From Lachnospiraceae bacterium (lineage in GTDB: Bacteria; Bacillota; Clostridia; Oscillospirales; Ruminococcaceae), in assembly GCA_023664705.1 (NCBI GenBank), contig JAMPFE010000005.1:73152-137151 (forward strand): 64,000 bases of DNA, read 5' to 3'. The notes under the pieces were generated by a model. It saw only the letters and a list, made by a program, of their open reading frames with translations. It was not told the DNA's origin and made no database searches. Below are positions 33,612-41,899 of this stretch, piece by piece (the first letter of the stretch is position 1; each line of letters opens with the position of its first letter). The translations under genes were made by a program, and so were the position numbers.

Positions 33612-34877
33612 TCAGATGCTCGCGAACGCCTGTTTGAGGTCGTCGAGAATGTCCCCGACGTTCTCCAGCCCCACCGAGAAGCGTATCAGACCGCCGTCGA
33701 TACCCGCCGCGACGAGCTGCTCGTCGGTGAGCTGGCGGTGCGTCGCGCTCGCGGGGTGCAGCACGCACGTGCGTATGTCCGCGACGTGCACTTCATTGCT
33801 GGCGAGCTTCAGGCTGTCCATAAACTTGACCGCGGCGGCACGCCCGCCCTTTATCGAGAACGAGATAACGCCGCTGGTGCCGTCTGGGAGATACTTCTTC
33901 GCCAGCTCGTGACCCTTGCTCCCCTCGAGCGCGGGGTAGGTGACGAACTCCGTCTTGCCCGTGCTTTGGATATATTTTGCGACCGTCAGCGCGTTCTCGC
34001 AGTACTGTTTCATGCGCACGGGGAGCGTCTCCAGCCCGAGGTTCAGCAAAAACGACGAATTTGCAGCGGGATAGCACCCGAAGTCTCTCATAAGCTGCAT
34101 TCTCGCTTTAACGATATACGGCGCGAAAGCGTACTTCTCGGTGTAGACAACGCCATGGTAGCTCTCGTCGGGCTCGGTCATGCACGGGAATTTTCCGCTC
34201 GTCCAGTCGAATTTGCCGCTGTCCACGATAACGCCGCCGACCTGCACCGCATGCCCGTCCATATATTTCGACGTGGAATGCACGACGATATCCGCGCCCC
34301 ACTCTATCGGGCGGCAGAGAATGGGTGTCGCGAAGGTGTTGTCGATTATCAGCGGAACGCCGTGCGCGTGAGCCGCCTTAGCCCACATTTCGATGTCGAG
34401 GACGGTCAGCGCGGGGTTCGCGAGAGTTTCACCGAAAACCGCCTTGGTGTTGTCCTTAAACGCCGCGTTGAGCTGCTCCTCGGTCGCGTCGTGGTCGACC
34501 CAGATGCACTCGATGCCCATGCGCTTCAGCGTCACGCCGAACAGGTTTATCGTGCCGCCGTAAATCGACGAGCACGCGATGAAGCTGTCCCCCGCCTCGC
34601 AGATGTTCAAGATCGACAGCAGCGACGCCGCCTGCCCGCTGGACGTGCACATAGCCGCAACGCCGCTCTCAAGCGCCGCTATCTTCTTCTCCACGCAGTC
34701 GGTGGTGGGGTTCTCGAAGCGCGAGTAGATGAGGCTCTTGGTGGGGTCGTCGAATACCGCCGCCACGTCGTCCGTGCTGTCGTAGACGTAGGTGGTGCTC
34801 TGAACTATCGGCATAACGCGCGGCTCGCCGTTTTTGGGTGTGTAGCCCTCATGTAAGCATTTTGTTTCTATTTTCAT
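33612..34877 (-). CDS. metY: O-acetylhomoserine sulfhydrylase
   Basis: A 421-residue PLP enzyme of the Cys/Met metabolism family, making homocysteine from O-acetylhomoserine and sulfide. It opens with the usual TKCLHEGYTP, has the cofactor-phosphate segment YSRFENPTTDCVEKKIAALE, and the PLP lysine lies in VVHSTSKYMDGHA. The length and the LHPASATHRQLTDEQL segment fit MetY better than MetB or MetC. AAAGGAG precedes the ATG. It lies 33 bases after hisC in the same direction. Confidence 0.93.
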   Translation of the reverse strand: MKIETKCLHEGYTPKNGEPRVMPIVQSTTYVYDSTDDVAAVFDDPTKSLIYSRFENPTTDCVEKKIAALESGVAAMCTSSGQAASLLSILNICEAGDSFIACSSIYGGTINLFGVTLKRMGIECIWVDHDATEEQLNAAFKDNTKAVFGETLANPALTVLDIEMWAKAAHAHGVPLIIDNTFATPILCRPIEWGADIVVHSTSKYMDGHAVQVGGVIVDSGKFDWTSGKFPCMTEPDESYHGVVYTEKYAFAPYIVKARMQLMRDFGCYPAANSSFLLNLGLETLPVRMKQYCENALTVAKYIQSTGKTEFVTYPALEGSKGHELAKKYLPDGTSGVISFSIKGGRAAAVKFMDSLKLASNEVHVADIRTCVLHPASATHRQLTDEQLVAAGIDGGLIRFSVGLENVGDILDDLKQAFASI

Positions 34878-34910
34878 AATAATTCTCCTTTGTGAATTTG
34901 ATATTATTCG

Positions 34911-36011
34911 TCAATGCCCGCACGACCACTGGTCGCGCTGGTATTGCTCGTATTCCAGCTCGTCGGTAAGCTCCTTGAGCGCGTCGATGAGCTTATCCGT
35001 CTCCTCGTCGGTGCCGACGGTTATGCGCAGATAGTTGTCAATGCGCGGCTTGTTAAACCACCGCACGTAGATGTCGCGCGATTTCAGGAACTCGAATATC
35101 CCCTGCGCGTGGCATTGCGGATGTGTGGCAAAGAGGAAGTTCGTTTGGCTGTCGGGGAGCTTAAAACCCATTCTCCGCAGCTCTCCCGCGAGCCGTTCGC
35201 GCGTCGCGATAACGCGCTTCAGCGTCGCTTGGAAGTACTCCTCGTCCTCGATAGCCGCGACCCCCGCCGCCTGCGCGATACTGTCCACGGGATAGCTGTT
35301 CATGCTGTCCTTAGCCGCGTAGATAGCCGAGATCGCGGTCTTGCTGCCCATAGCCCAGCCTAGCCGCATTCCCGCCATGCTCCGCGACTTGGAGAACGTC
35401 CGCGTTATCACGAGATTGTCAAATTCTTCCAGCAGCGGCACGGCGGAAGTTCCCCCGAAATCCACGTAAGCCTCGTCGATTATGACCACACTTTCGCGGT
35501 TATTGCGCATTATCTCGCGGATAAAATCCAATCCGCGCCCGATAGAAGTGGGGGCGTTGGGGTTCGCGATGACCACGCCGCCGTTTTCCCGAGCGTAGTC
35601 CGCCGCGTTAATGCCGAAGTCCTCGTCGACGGGTATCGTCTCGTAGGGGATATTGAGAATATCGCACCAGACGGTGTTGAACGAGTAGGTCACGTCGGGG
35701 AAGATTATCGGCTTTCGCGAGTTAAAGAACGCCCGAAAGCACAGCGAGAGCACGTCGTCGGTGCCGTTCCCCGCGAAAACGTTCTCCGGCAGCAAGCCCT
35801 CGCGCTTGGCAATGGCGTTCACGAGCGGCACGGCGTTCGCGCTGGGGTACTTTTTGAGGTTCGACGCGTCATACTCCCGAATAGCGGCTATAGCTCTCGG
35901 CGACGGCGGGTACGGATTTTCATTCGCGTTCAGCTTGATGAAATCCGTTTTGTTCGGCTGCTCGCCCGCGGTGTACGGCTCGATTTTTATCAGATTATCT
36001 TGCCAGCTCAT
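34911..36011 (-). CDS. hisC: Histidinol-phosphate aminotransferase
   Basis: A 366-residue fold-type I aminotransferase. FIKLNANENPYPPSPRAIAAI at the N terminus, IDEAYVDFGG for the cofactor Asp-Tyr, and RTFSKSRSMAGMRLGWAMGS with the PLP lysine are those of HisC, which converts imidazole-acetol phosphate to histidinol phosphate. No other his genes are present, so it could also act on aromatic amino acids or cobalamin precursors. The start is ATG 36011 with GGAGG; a longer frame runs backwards through a terminator hairpin and is rejected. Confidence 0.88.
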   Translation of the reverse strand: MSWQDNLIKIEPYTAGEQPNKTDFIKLNANENPYPPSPRAIAAIREYDASNLKKYPSANAVPLVNAIAKREGLLPENVFAGNGTDDVLSLCFRAFFNSRKPIIFPDVTYSFNTVWCDILNIPYETIPVDEDFGINAADYARENGGVVIANPNAPTSIGRGLDFIREIMRNNRESVVIIDEAYVDFGGTSAVPLLEEFDNLVITRTFSKSRSMAGMRLGWAMGSKTAISAIYAAKDSMNSYPVDSIAQAAGVAAIEDEEYFQATLKRVIATRERLAGELRRMGFKLPDSQTNFLFATHPQCHAQGIFEFLKSRDIYVRWFNKPRIDNYLRITVGTDEETDKLIDALKELTDELEYEQYQRDQWSCGH

Positions 36012-36021
36012 AGTTTCCTCC

Positions 36022-36059
36022 AAAAAATAAAGCCCGTTCTTATCGCAAGAGCAGGCTTT
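36022..36059 (-). terminator. Terminator hairpin abutting the hisC ribosome site
   Basis: A 13-base stem with one mismatch and one G-U pair (outer limits 36029-36059, loop about 36042-36046) is followed on the minus strand by ATTTTTT and then at once by GGAGG and the hisC ATG. It would end transcripts from the CD1247-like gene, or act as an attenuator of hisC since there is no space for a promoter in between. Confidence 0.75.
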
Positions 36060-36111
36060 ATGGCAGAACAATTTCCAAATTTACGCACGGCAAAGCCGCA
36101 CGCTCAACCAA

Positions 36112-36510
36112 TTACAGCTCCTCCGAATCGTCCTCGTCAAGCTCAAAAACAAGGTGCTTTCCGCAGTTCGGGCAGTCCATGCCGCCCGCGTTTGCCTGCT
36201 CGTAGTCAAAGCGGATAGCGTTTCCGCAGCTCGGGCAGACGGTCTCGTACATATCGGCAAGCTCCTCGTCGATATCGTCGTAGTAATCGTCGTCATCATC
36301 GTCAACGCCGTAGACCTCGTCCTCAAGGTCCGCAAGGCTCTCCTCGACGTCGGTCATAACGGAAGCCACGTCGTCGAGCTCCTCGTCGACCTCGGCGAGG
36401 TTCTCCGCGATATCCGCGAGCACGTCGAGAATGCCGTTTACTATCTTGTCCTCTGTGTTAAGCCCCTCGGCAAGCCCCTTCAGATAAGATACCTTTTCAC
36501 CGATAGTCAT
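36112..36510 (-). CDS. CD1247 N-terminal domain-like zinc-ribbon protein
   Basis: A 132-residue acidic protein. Residues 1-30 (MTIGEKVSYLKGLAEGLNTE) match the CD1247 N-terminal domain known from Clostridia, followed by a helical stretch with ESLADLEDEVYG, a run of Asp residues (about 70-77) and a four-cysteine ribbon (CPSCGNAI then CPNCGKHL). Function unknown; it commonly lies near efp in Clostridia and is here 10 bases after it. Confidence 0.88.
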   Translation of the reverse strand: MTIGEKVSYLKGLAEGLNTEDKIVNGILDVLADIAENLAEVDEELDDVASVMTDVEESLADLEDEVYGVDDDDDDYYDDIDEELADMYETVCPSCGNAIRFDYEQANAGGMDCPNCGKHLVFELDEDDSEEL

Positions 36511-36520
36511 AGTGCAGCCC

Positions 36521-37081
36521 TCACTTTACTCTTTCCATATATTCGCCCGTGCGGGTGTCGATACGAATGACCTCGCCCTCGTTGATGAACAGCGGCACGC
36601 GAATTTCCGCGCCCGTCTCGAGGGTCGCGGGCTTGGTGGCGTTGGTCGCGGTGTTCCCCGCGAAGCCGGGGTCGGTCTGAGTTACCTGAAGCTCAACGAA
36701 GTTGGGCGGCTCCACGCCGAAAACCTTGCCCTTGTAGGACAGCACCTTGCACATCATCTCTTCCTTGACGAACTTGAAATTATCGCCGACCTCGCTCGCG
36801 TTCACGGGAACGTCCTCGTAGGTCTCCTGATCCATAAAGTGATACAGCTCGCCGTCGGAGTAGGAATACTGCATGTCCTTTCTCTCAACAAAAGCCGTAG
36901 GGAACTTAGCCGACGGGTTGTAGGTCTTTTCAACCACCGAGCCCGTGATAACGTTCTTCACCTTGGTGCGGACGAACGCGGCGCCCTTGCCCGGCTTAAC
37001 GTGCTGGAACTCGATGATCTGCATTACGTTTCCGTCCTCTTCAAATGTCATTCCGTTTCTGAAATCTCCCGCTGTAATCAT
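36521..37081 (-). CDS. efp: Translation elongation factor P
   Basis: EF-P, 186 residues, which rescues ribosomes stalled on proline runs. [21 protein letters not shown] at the N terminus, the loop [14 protein letters not shown] carrying the modified-lysine position (Lys in PGKGAA), and the C-terminal [21 protein letters not shown] are diagnostic. It has its own promoter, and follows aroQ and the M24-like gene in the classical Firmicutes order. GGAGG precedes the ATG. Confidence 0.98.
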   Translation of the reverse strand: MITAGDFRNGMTFEEDGNVMQIIEFQHVKPGKGAAFVRTKVKNVITGSVVEKTYNPSAKFPTAFVERKDMQYSYSDGELYHFMDQETYEDVPVNASEVGDNFKFVKEEMMCKVLSYKGKVFGVEPPNFVELQVTQTDPGFAGNTATNATKPATLETGAEIRVPLFINEGEVIRIDTRTGEYMERVK

Positions 37082-37159
37082 AGCGAACCTCCAAATAGTT
37101 TTTGATAATAATTATATTGACCCGATAAACGCTCCTCGGGAAAACACATCACATTTTAT

Positions 37160-37188
37160 ATTGTACCAAATTTCCGCGCATATTTCAA
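37160..37188 (-). promoter_or_regulatory. Promoter of efp
   Basis: TTGAAA (37183-37188), 17-base spacer, TACAAT (37160-37165), leaving a leader of about 70 bases. Confidence 0.7.
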
Positions 37189-37233
37189 GCACTTTTTTTA
37201 AAAAACTTGAAAATATTGCATATTTTTTAACGG

Positions 37234-38295
37234 TCAGATATGCACAAGGCTTTTGGTCGCGGCTGTGAGATCCGCGCAGCCCTCCTCCGTCAGCACCGCC
37301 ATATCGCTTATCTTCACGCCGAAGCGCCCCGTGCTTATCCCGCAGGCGGTCGAAAGCGCGGTCTTGGCTTTCAGCGTAACGCTGCTGCCCTGCCGCAGAA
37401 ACGGCGGCTCGACGGCTTCCAAGCCTATCCCGTGCGCGAAGTTCACCGAGCAGTACTTGTCCGCGCCCCAGGCGTTCAGCGTTGCCTTTGCCACGCTGTC
37501 GGCGACCTTGCCGCCTATGCCCGCGCGGAGGGTCTTTAGCCCGTCCTGCAGCGCGCACGCGACCGCGTTGTACATATTGTCGCGCGTCGAGTCTATCGAG
37601 CCGACCGCGACCGTTCTGCACATAGACGCGCAATAGCCGTTATACCGCGCGCCGAATTCCAGAATAAGGAGATCCCCGTCCCGTATCTGCCTGTCGGACG
37701 GCTTGGAGCGCTGATTTGCGGTATTCTCGCCCGACAGCACAACGGTCGGGAACGCTGTCTCCTCCGCGCCGTAATCCATTATATAAAAGCCCAGCAGCGC
37801 CGCTATCTGCCGCTCGGTCATTCCCTTGCGCGCCGTGCCGAGTATGCGCTCGTAAGCCTTGTCGCATATCTTCTGCGCGTTGAGTATCGCGACTATCTCC
37901 TCGTCAGCCTTGACCGTCCGCATCTGCACAAGCTTTTCCGACAGCTCGTCGGAGGCGAGCACGTTCGCGTAATGGAGCTGCTCCTTGTAGGTGTTGAACT
38001 CGGCGACGGTTATCTTGTCGGCTTCCGTGTAAATGCGCTTGACGCTGTATTTTATCAGCAGCTCGAGCATCTGCCTGCCGCTGCTGAGCACCTGCACCGA
38101 AAAGCCGTCCGCTTTCCCGACCGCCTCCTCGAAATCCCGAGCCGTCACAAACAGTATGCACCGCTCGTGAAATGCGAGCAGAATAGCGTTCTCAACGGGA
38201 AACCCGCATATATACCTCAGCGAAAGCGGCGAGGTTATCAGCGCGGCGCCGCGCTCGTCGGGAAGCCAATCGATAATACTGTCGACACGGCTCAT
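37234..38295 (-). CDS. M24 aminopeptidase-like protein lacking metal ligands
   Basis: A 353-residue protein with the creatinase N domain and the pita-bread M24 fold of Xaa-Pro peptidases. The active-site motifs are recognisable but altered: DFGA-type Asp is Glu (ILEFGARYNGY), the CSDMTRT Asp is Ser (CASMCRTV), the His of AHGIGLE is kept, the Glu of T-EPG is Thr (STACGI) and the Glu of GVRIED is Ser (GVKISD). The His of the SG-NT-PH motif is also missing. A dinuclear metal site looks impossible. It keeps the conserved place between aroQ (ATGA overlap) and efp, so a non-enzymatic role is likely. Confidence 0.88.
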   Translation of the reverse strand: MSRVDSIIDWLPDERGAALITSPLSLRYICGFPVENAILLAFHERCILFVTARDFEEAVGKADGFSVQVLSSGRQMLELLIKYSVKRIYTEADKITVAEFNTYKEQLHYANVLASDELSEKLVQMRTVKADEEIVAILNAQKICDKAYERILGTARKGMTERQIAALLGFYIMDYGAEETAFPTVVLSGENTANQRSKPSDRQIRDGDLLILEFGARYNGYCASMCRTVAVGSIDSTRDNMYNAVACALQDGLKTLRAGIGGKVADSVAKATLNAWGADKYCSVNFAHGIGLEAVEPPFLRQGSSVTLKAKTALSTACGISTGRFGVKISDMAVLTEEGCADLTAATKSLVHI

Positions 38296-38732
38296 TTCTG
38301 TTCACCGAAGAGATAATCCAGCGCGTTCAAAGCCAGCATATAGCTGATTTTCCCGAAGCCCGCGATGCTGCCGCGGCATACGGGCGCGATAACGCTCGTT
38401 TTGCGGAACTCGTCGCGGTTGTGGATGTTGCTCAAATGCACCTCTATAACGGGAACGGTTATCGCTGCGATAGCGTCGCGTATCGCGTAGCTGTAATGCG
38501 TATACGCGCCCGCGTTGAGGATGACCCCCGCGCAGTCCAGACGAGCCTCGTGCAGGCGGTCGATAATGCTGCCCTCGCTCGAGCTCTGGAAGAACGTCAT
38601 ATCGTACCCCATATTCTTCGCTCTCATAAACAGCTCGTCGTTGATAGCCTGCAGCGAATCGCCGCCGTAAACCGCGGGCTCGCGCTCGCCAAGAAGATTT
38701 AAATTCGGACCGTTGATAACCAGAATTTTCAT
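38292..38732 (-). CDS. aroQ: 3-dehydroquinate dehydratase, type II
   Basis: A 146-residue type II dehydroquinase of the shikimate pathway, acting as a dodecamer. NGPNLNLLGEREPAVYG carries the catalytic Tyr and Arg, FFQSSSEGSIIDRLHEA and LNAGAYTHYSYAIRDA the substrate pocket, and EVHLSNIHNRDEFR the catalytic His. Other shikimate genes are not in the window. Starts an aroQ-M24-efp series and follows the TIM-barrel gene by 20 bases. Confidence 0.96.
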   Translation of the reverse strand: MKILVINGPNLNLLGEREPAVYGGDSLQAINDELFMRAKNMGYDMTFFQSSSEGSIIDRLHEARLDCAGVILNAGAYTHYSYAIRDAIAAITVPVIEVHLSNIHNRDEFRKTSVIAPVCRGSIAGFGKISYMLALNALDYLFGEQK

Positions 38733-38752
38733 AGTTTCCCTCCGTTCGGGAG

Positions 38753-39592
38753 CTATAAGCTCTCGTAATATTTTTTCATCTCCGCGGCGTCCTCCGCCTG
38801 AGTGCCGTCGCTCTCGCAGATCACCGACGGCTGCAGCTTCCGCTTGTGAAGCTCCTCCATAAGCGGCTCATACCGCGGACCGTACCGCTCGTCCGCAAAG
38901 GTAAGGTGGCGCTTTTCGCCGCCCGCCGTGTACTCTATCCTGCTGAAATGCACGTGCATATTCGACAAACGCTCGTGCCCGAGCTCATTTTCGATAAGGT
39001 CGAGCATTTTCGCGTAGTCCTCGCGCGTTTTTATGCCGCCGAGAGTGCGCGCGTTCAGATGCCCGAAATCCACCGTCGGCAAAAACCGCTCGTCAACCCC
39101 GCAGAGCTCCAGGACCTCCTCGAGAGTGCCGAGCTGATTTATCTTGCCCATTGTTTCGGGGCATATGATAATATCCGACAGCCCGTTCTCGTCAAGCGCC
39201 TTTTGCGCGAGCGTCAGCGTCCGTTTCGCAAGGTAAGTCGCCTCGGCTCGGGTCATTTTCGAGCACGACCCCGAATGTACCACTATCTTCCGCGCGCCGA
39301 CGGACTTCGCGGCTTTCGCGGCTTCGAGAATGTAGTTCACGCTGTTCAGGCGCTTTTCCTCCTCGACCGACGACAGCGAGATAAAATAAGGCGCGTGCAG
39401 CGTAATATAAATGCCGTTTTCCTCGGCGAGCCCCGGCAGCTCGTTCACGGCAGCCTCGCTTATGCGCACGCCGCGCCCGCACTCTATCTCGTAGCCGTTC
39501 AGCCCGAGCTCCCCCAGATATTGCGGCAGCTCCGCGGGGAATTTTCTCTTTCCCCAGCTAAGGGAATTTCCGCCGGGTCCGAATGTAATCAT
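38753..39592 (-). CDS. TIM-barrel AP endonuclease 2 (Nfo-like) protein
   Basis: A 279-residue TIM-barrel protein similar to endonuclease IV and sugar-phosphate isomerases. Likely metal ligands are LHAPYF, VVHSGSC, ICPETMGK, TVDFGHLNA, NMHVHFS and ICESDG, a His/Glu/Asp set matching the three-zinc site of Nfo. Endonuclease IV cleaves abasic sites, but this is shorter at the DNA-binding loops, so substrate is not certain. The start overlaps the yqeG stop by one base (TAATG). Confidence 0.85.
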   Translation of the reverse strand: MITFGPGGNSLSWGKRKFPAELPQYLGELGLNGYEIECGRGVRISEAAVNELPGLAEENGIYITLHAPYFISLSSVEEEKRLNSVNYILEAAKAAKSVGARKIVVHSGSCSKMTRAEATYLAKRTLTLAQKALDENGLSDIIICPETMGKINQLGTLEEVLELCGVDERFLPTVDFGHLNARTLGGIKTREDYAKMLDLIENELGHERLSNMHVHFSRIEYTAGGEKRHLTFADERYGPRYEPLMEELHKRKLQPSVICESDGTQAEDAAEMKKYYESL

Positions 39593-40092
39593 TATTTCAA
39601 CTCCAGATCATCGTAATTTCTTTGGAACACAAGGCTCTCTATCTTCCTTTTCAAACGGAACGTCCACTTATTTTCCAGATGAAACGGCTCCACGAGGACC
39701 GTCCGCATCCCCGCCAGATTGCCCGCCATAACGTCCGTGAAAATCTGGTCGCCTATGACCAGCGTCTCGGACTTCTTCGCGCCCATAGCCTTTACGGCGC
39801 GGTTCACTCCGAACGTCAGCGGCTTTGCGCCGTTCGCGGTAAACTGCAGCCCCAGAATACCCGCAAGCGGTGCGACGCGCCTTGTGTTATTGTTGGACAC
39901 GACGCGCATTTTAATTCCCAGACTGCGCATTTTCTCCAGCCAATCCGTAATGCCGTCCTCGGCGGCGGGGTTCCCGTGCATTGAAAGCGTATTGTCCATA
40001 TCGAGTATCATCGCGGAGACGTTGTTCTCATAAAGGAAATTCTCGTCTATCATAAGCACGTTTTTCAGCCAGAACGTCGGTTTAAAAAGCAT
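39592..40092 (-). CDS. yqeG: YqeG family HAD IIIA-type phosphatase
   Basis: A 166-residue HAD phosphatase. MILDMDNTLSMHG carries motif I, RVVSNNNTRRVAPL motif II, GAKPLTFGVNRAV motif III and VIGDQIFTDVMAGN motif IV, with the spacing of YqeG of Firmicutes; related enzymes dephosphorylate phosphatidylglycerol phosphate. In Bacillus it is near yqeH-aroE-yhbY-nadD, and here it lies within 3 kb of yhbY-nadD. The start overlaps the upstream gene by 11 bases. Confidence 0.93.
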   Translation of the reverse strand: MLFKPTFWLKNVLMIDENFLYENNVSAMILDMDNTLSMHGNPAAEDGITDWLEKMRSLGIKMRVVSNNNTRRVAPLAGILGLQFTANGAKPLTFGVNRAVKAMGAKKSETLVIGDQIFTDVMAGNLAGMRTVLVEPFHLENKWTFRLKRKIESLVFQRNYDDLELK

Positions 40093-40510
40093 CTTTACCC
40101 CCGCCCGCGTACTTGGTCCGAGAGAAGCCCGCGGCGGCAGCCTTTGCCTTTTCCTCGCTCTTCGCGTAAACGTTCAGCGAAAGCAGGTCGCCGTCGGTAT
40201 AAAAGCCCGCGCCGATACGGTACGTCCCGTCCGAGCCTACCAGCGAAAACGCCTTGCAGCTCAGTCTCGTCGGGATAGTCATCATCTCGGCGTTCGGCGG
40301 AACGCTCTTGTCGAACGCGCTCTCCATAAGACGCGCGGGCGCGAGCGTCTTGTGATCCTCCGAATGGAGCGCGGAAGCGTACATCGTCGTCTCGTCCTCG
40401 GGGTCGTCGGGGTAGAAAATGAAGCTCCCCTGCTCCTTTCTTTCCATTATCCAGCTCTCCTGAACAACGACCTCCCAGCCGAAGTCCAGCTTATACGTTT
40501 TAAAACCCAT
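40082..40510 (-). CDS. Hypothetical protein
   Basis: A 142-residue protein of alternating beta-strand character (KTYKLDFGWEVVVQESW, GSFIFYPDDPEDETTMYASA, YRIGAGFYTDGDLLSLNVYAK). No signal or membrane segment. I do not recognise the family; the layout resembles DUF3805-type proteins, but this is a weak impression. GGAGG precedes the ATG at 40510. It overlaps yqeG by 11 bases and is the first gene of yqeG-TIM barrel-aroQ-M24. Confidence 0.72.
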   Translation of the reverse strand: MGFKTYKLDFGWEVVVQESWIMERKEQGSFIFYPDDPEDETTMYASALHSEDHKTLAPARLMESAFDKSVPPNAEMMTIPTRLSCKAFSLVGSDGTYRIGAGFYTDGDLLSLNVYAKSEEKAKAAAAGFSRTKYAGGGKDAF

Positions 40511-40613
40511 ATTACCTCCAAAGCGTTTCGGTATACAGCGAAAATCCTCTTACAGCAATTAAAGCGGACAAAAACTGCCCGCTTCAACCGTTTTTTCTGT
40601 TAATCAGCGCAAA

Positions 40614-40787
40614 TCAGAACTTGCGCTTGCGAGCAGCTTCGGACTTCTTTTTACGTTTTACCGAAGGCTTTTCGTAATGCTCTCTCTTACGAACTTCAGC
40701 AAGAACGCCGTCCCTTGCGCATGAACGCTTGAAACGCTTAAGAGCGGTATCAAGAGATTCATTTTTACCAAGACGAATTTCTGCCAT
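40614..40787 (-). CDS. rpsU: Ribosomal protein bS21
   Basis: A 57-residue basic protein read on the minus strand: [20 protein letters not shown], then [20 protein letters not shown] and a lysine/arginine-rich tail ending KRKF, which is ribosomal protein S21. GGGAGG stands before the ATG. It is a single-gene unit with a perfect consensus promoter; codons are less GC-rich at third positions than in neighbours, as usual for small ribosomal genes here. Confidence 0.97.
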   Translation of the reverse strand: MAEIRLGKNESLDTALKRFKRSCARDGVLAEVRKREHYEKPSVKRKKKSEAARKRKF

Positions 40788-40859
40788 CTATATTTTCCCT
40801 CCCTTTGCCATCGGGCATAGGTTATCTACAAGTAGTAGTATACATAGAGTATATGAAAT

Positions 40860-40888
40860 ATTATACAACATAACTCCCGATTTGTCAA
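40860..40888 (-). promoter_or_regulatory. Promoter of rpsU
   Basis: TTGACA (40883-40888) and TATAAT (40860-40865) with a 17-base spacer, a perfect match to consensus; leader about 65 bases. Confidence 0.9.
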
Positions 40889-40952
40889 GAGATTATCCAA
40901 AAAAATTAAGCACTTTTAATTTTTTGGCAATTTTGCCCAAATCCTCTTAACA

Positions 40953-41309
40953 TTATTCGGTTATTATCCCCGAAATATCCACCTTCTCTCCGTCCGCCCA
41001 GAGGTGCTCGAGCTGATAAAACTCGCGCGTTTCCTCCAGAAAAACGTGCACGATAACGTCCACATAGTCCAGCACTATCCAGTTGCGGCTCTGCGCGCCC
41101 TCGACGCTTTTGGGAGTTACGCCCGCCCGTTCCATGCGGTATTCCACCTCGTCGGCAAGCGCCTTCACCTGCGTGGTCGAGGACGCGGACGCTATCACGA
41201 AATAGTTCCCGAGTATCGTCAGATCGCCCACCTTAAGGGCGGTTATCTTCGTCGCCTTCTTGCTGTCAAGCGCCTTTACGGCTATCTCAAGTTCTTCTCT
41301 GTCGGTCAT
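40953..41309 (-). CDS. rsfS: Ribosome silencing factor RsfS
   Basis: A 118-residue protein of the RsfS/YqeL/Iojap family, which binds uL14 and keeps ribosomal subunits apart in starvation. GDLTILGNYFVIASASSTTQV, the IVLDYVDVIVHVFLEETREFY segment and the final LEHLWADG are characteristic. The start overlaps yqeK as ATGA. Last gene of the rdgB operon. Confidence 0.96.
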   Translation of the reverse strand: MTDREELEIAVKALDSKKATKITALKVGDLTILGNYFVIASASSTTQVKALADEVEYRMERAGVTPKSVEGAQSRNWIVLDYVDVIVHVFLEETREFYQLEHLWADGEKVDISGIITE

Positions 41310-41899
41310 AGGCTCTCCTTATTTTTATTGAATTGCAGATAATAGTTATACGCCTCAAACGTTGAAAGCGGCAGCATACCGCACTTTGCGCACACGCTGC
41401 TTATCTGATAGATAAGCGCCACGGACATCGCCAGATCGAGATCCTTATAGCAATATTCGCGCATCCTCTCAACGCCCTTGTAGCTGCGCTCCTCCGAAAT
41501 CATATCGCCGAGGTACACTATCTTTTCAAGGTCGCTCATTCTCGCGCAGCCCACGGTATGATAGCGAACGGCGCGTATCACCTCGCCGTCGTCGATTTTC
41601 AGCACCTCGCGGACGTAATATCCCCCCGCGACGCCGTGCCAAAGCGCCTTTGCGGCAATTTCGGCGGGGTCGGGAGACAGCCCGCTGTCCACCGTGTATT
41701 GCTTCTGCCGCTCGGGCAGATCCTCCTTCATTATATCGTGCAGCATTCCCGCGAGATAGCTGCGCTGCTTGTCCGCGCCGAATTTCTCCGCGAGCCTGAA
41801 ACACTCCTCCGCCACGTTCATGCTGTGCTGAAAGCGCTTCTTCGACAAGCGCTCCCTCAGCAAGTCCTCGTAGCGGTCGTAATCCACATACTTACTCAA
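41306..41899 (-). CDS. yqeK: HD-domain Ap4A hydrolase YqeK
   Basis: About 197 residues of the YqeK family, symmetrically cleaving Ap4A to ADP. The HD-domain ligands are RFQHSMNVAEE, AGMLHDIMKEDLP, AKALWHGVAG and VRYHTVG. Start is taken as TTG 41899, which has AGAGG at the right spacing and overlaps nadD by 8 bases; an ATG at 41923 is possible but lacks a ribosome site. The usual nadD-yqeK-rsfS order supports the assignment. Confidence 0.93.
   Translation of the reverse strand: MSKYVDYDRYEDLLRERLSKKRFQHSMNVAEECFRLAEKFGADKQRSYLAGMLHDIMKEDLPERQKQYTVDSGLSPDPAEIAAKALWHGVAGGYYVREVLKIDDGEVIRAVRYHTVGCARMSDLEKIVYLGDMISEERSYKGVERMREYCYKDLDLAMSVALIYQISSVCAKCGMLPLSTFEAYNYYLQFNKNKESL

Noticed and set aside
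33138..34856. 572-codon plus-strand frame opposite metY and the GNAT gene
   Set aside because: Crosses two well-supported genes on the minus strand and shows no domain.
35911..36071. Longer hisC start 60 bases upstream
   Set aside because: The extension translates through the terminator hairpin and lacks a ribosome site, while ATG 36011 has GGAGG.
40559..40600. Terminator after rpsU
   Set aside because: A short stem with a G-U pair is possible but there is no T-run in the transcript direction, so I did not list it.
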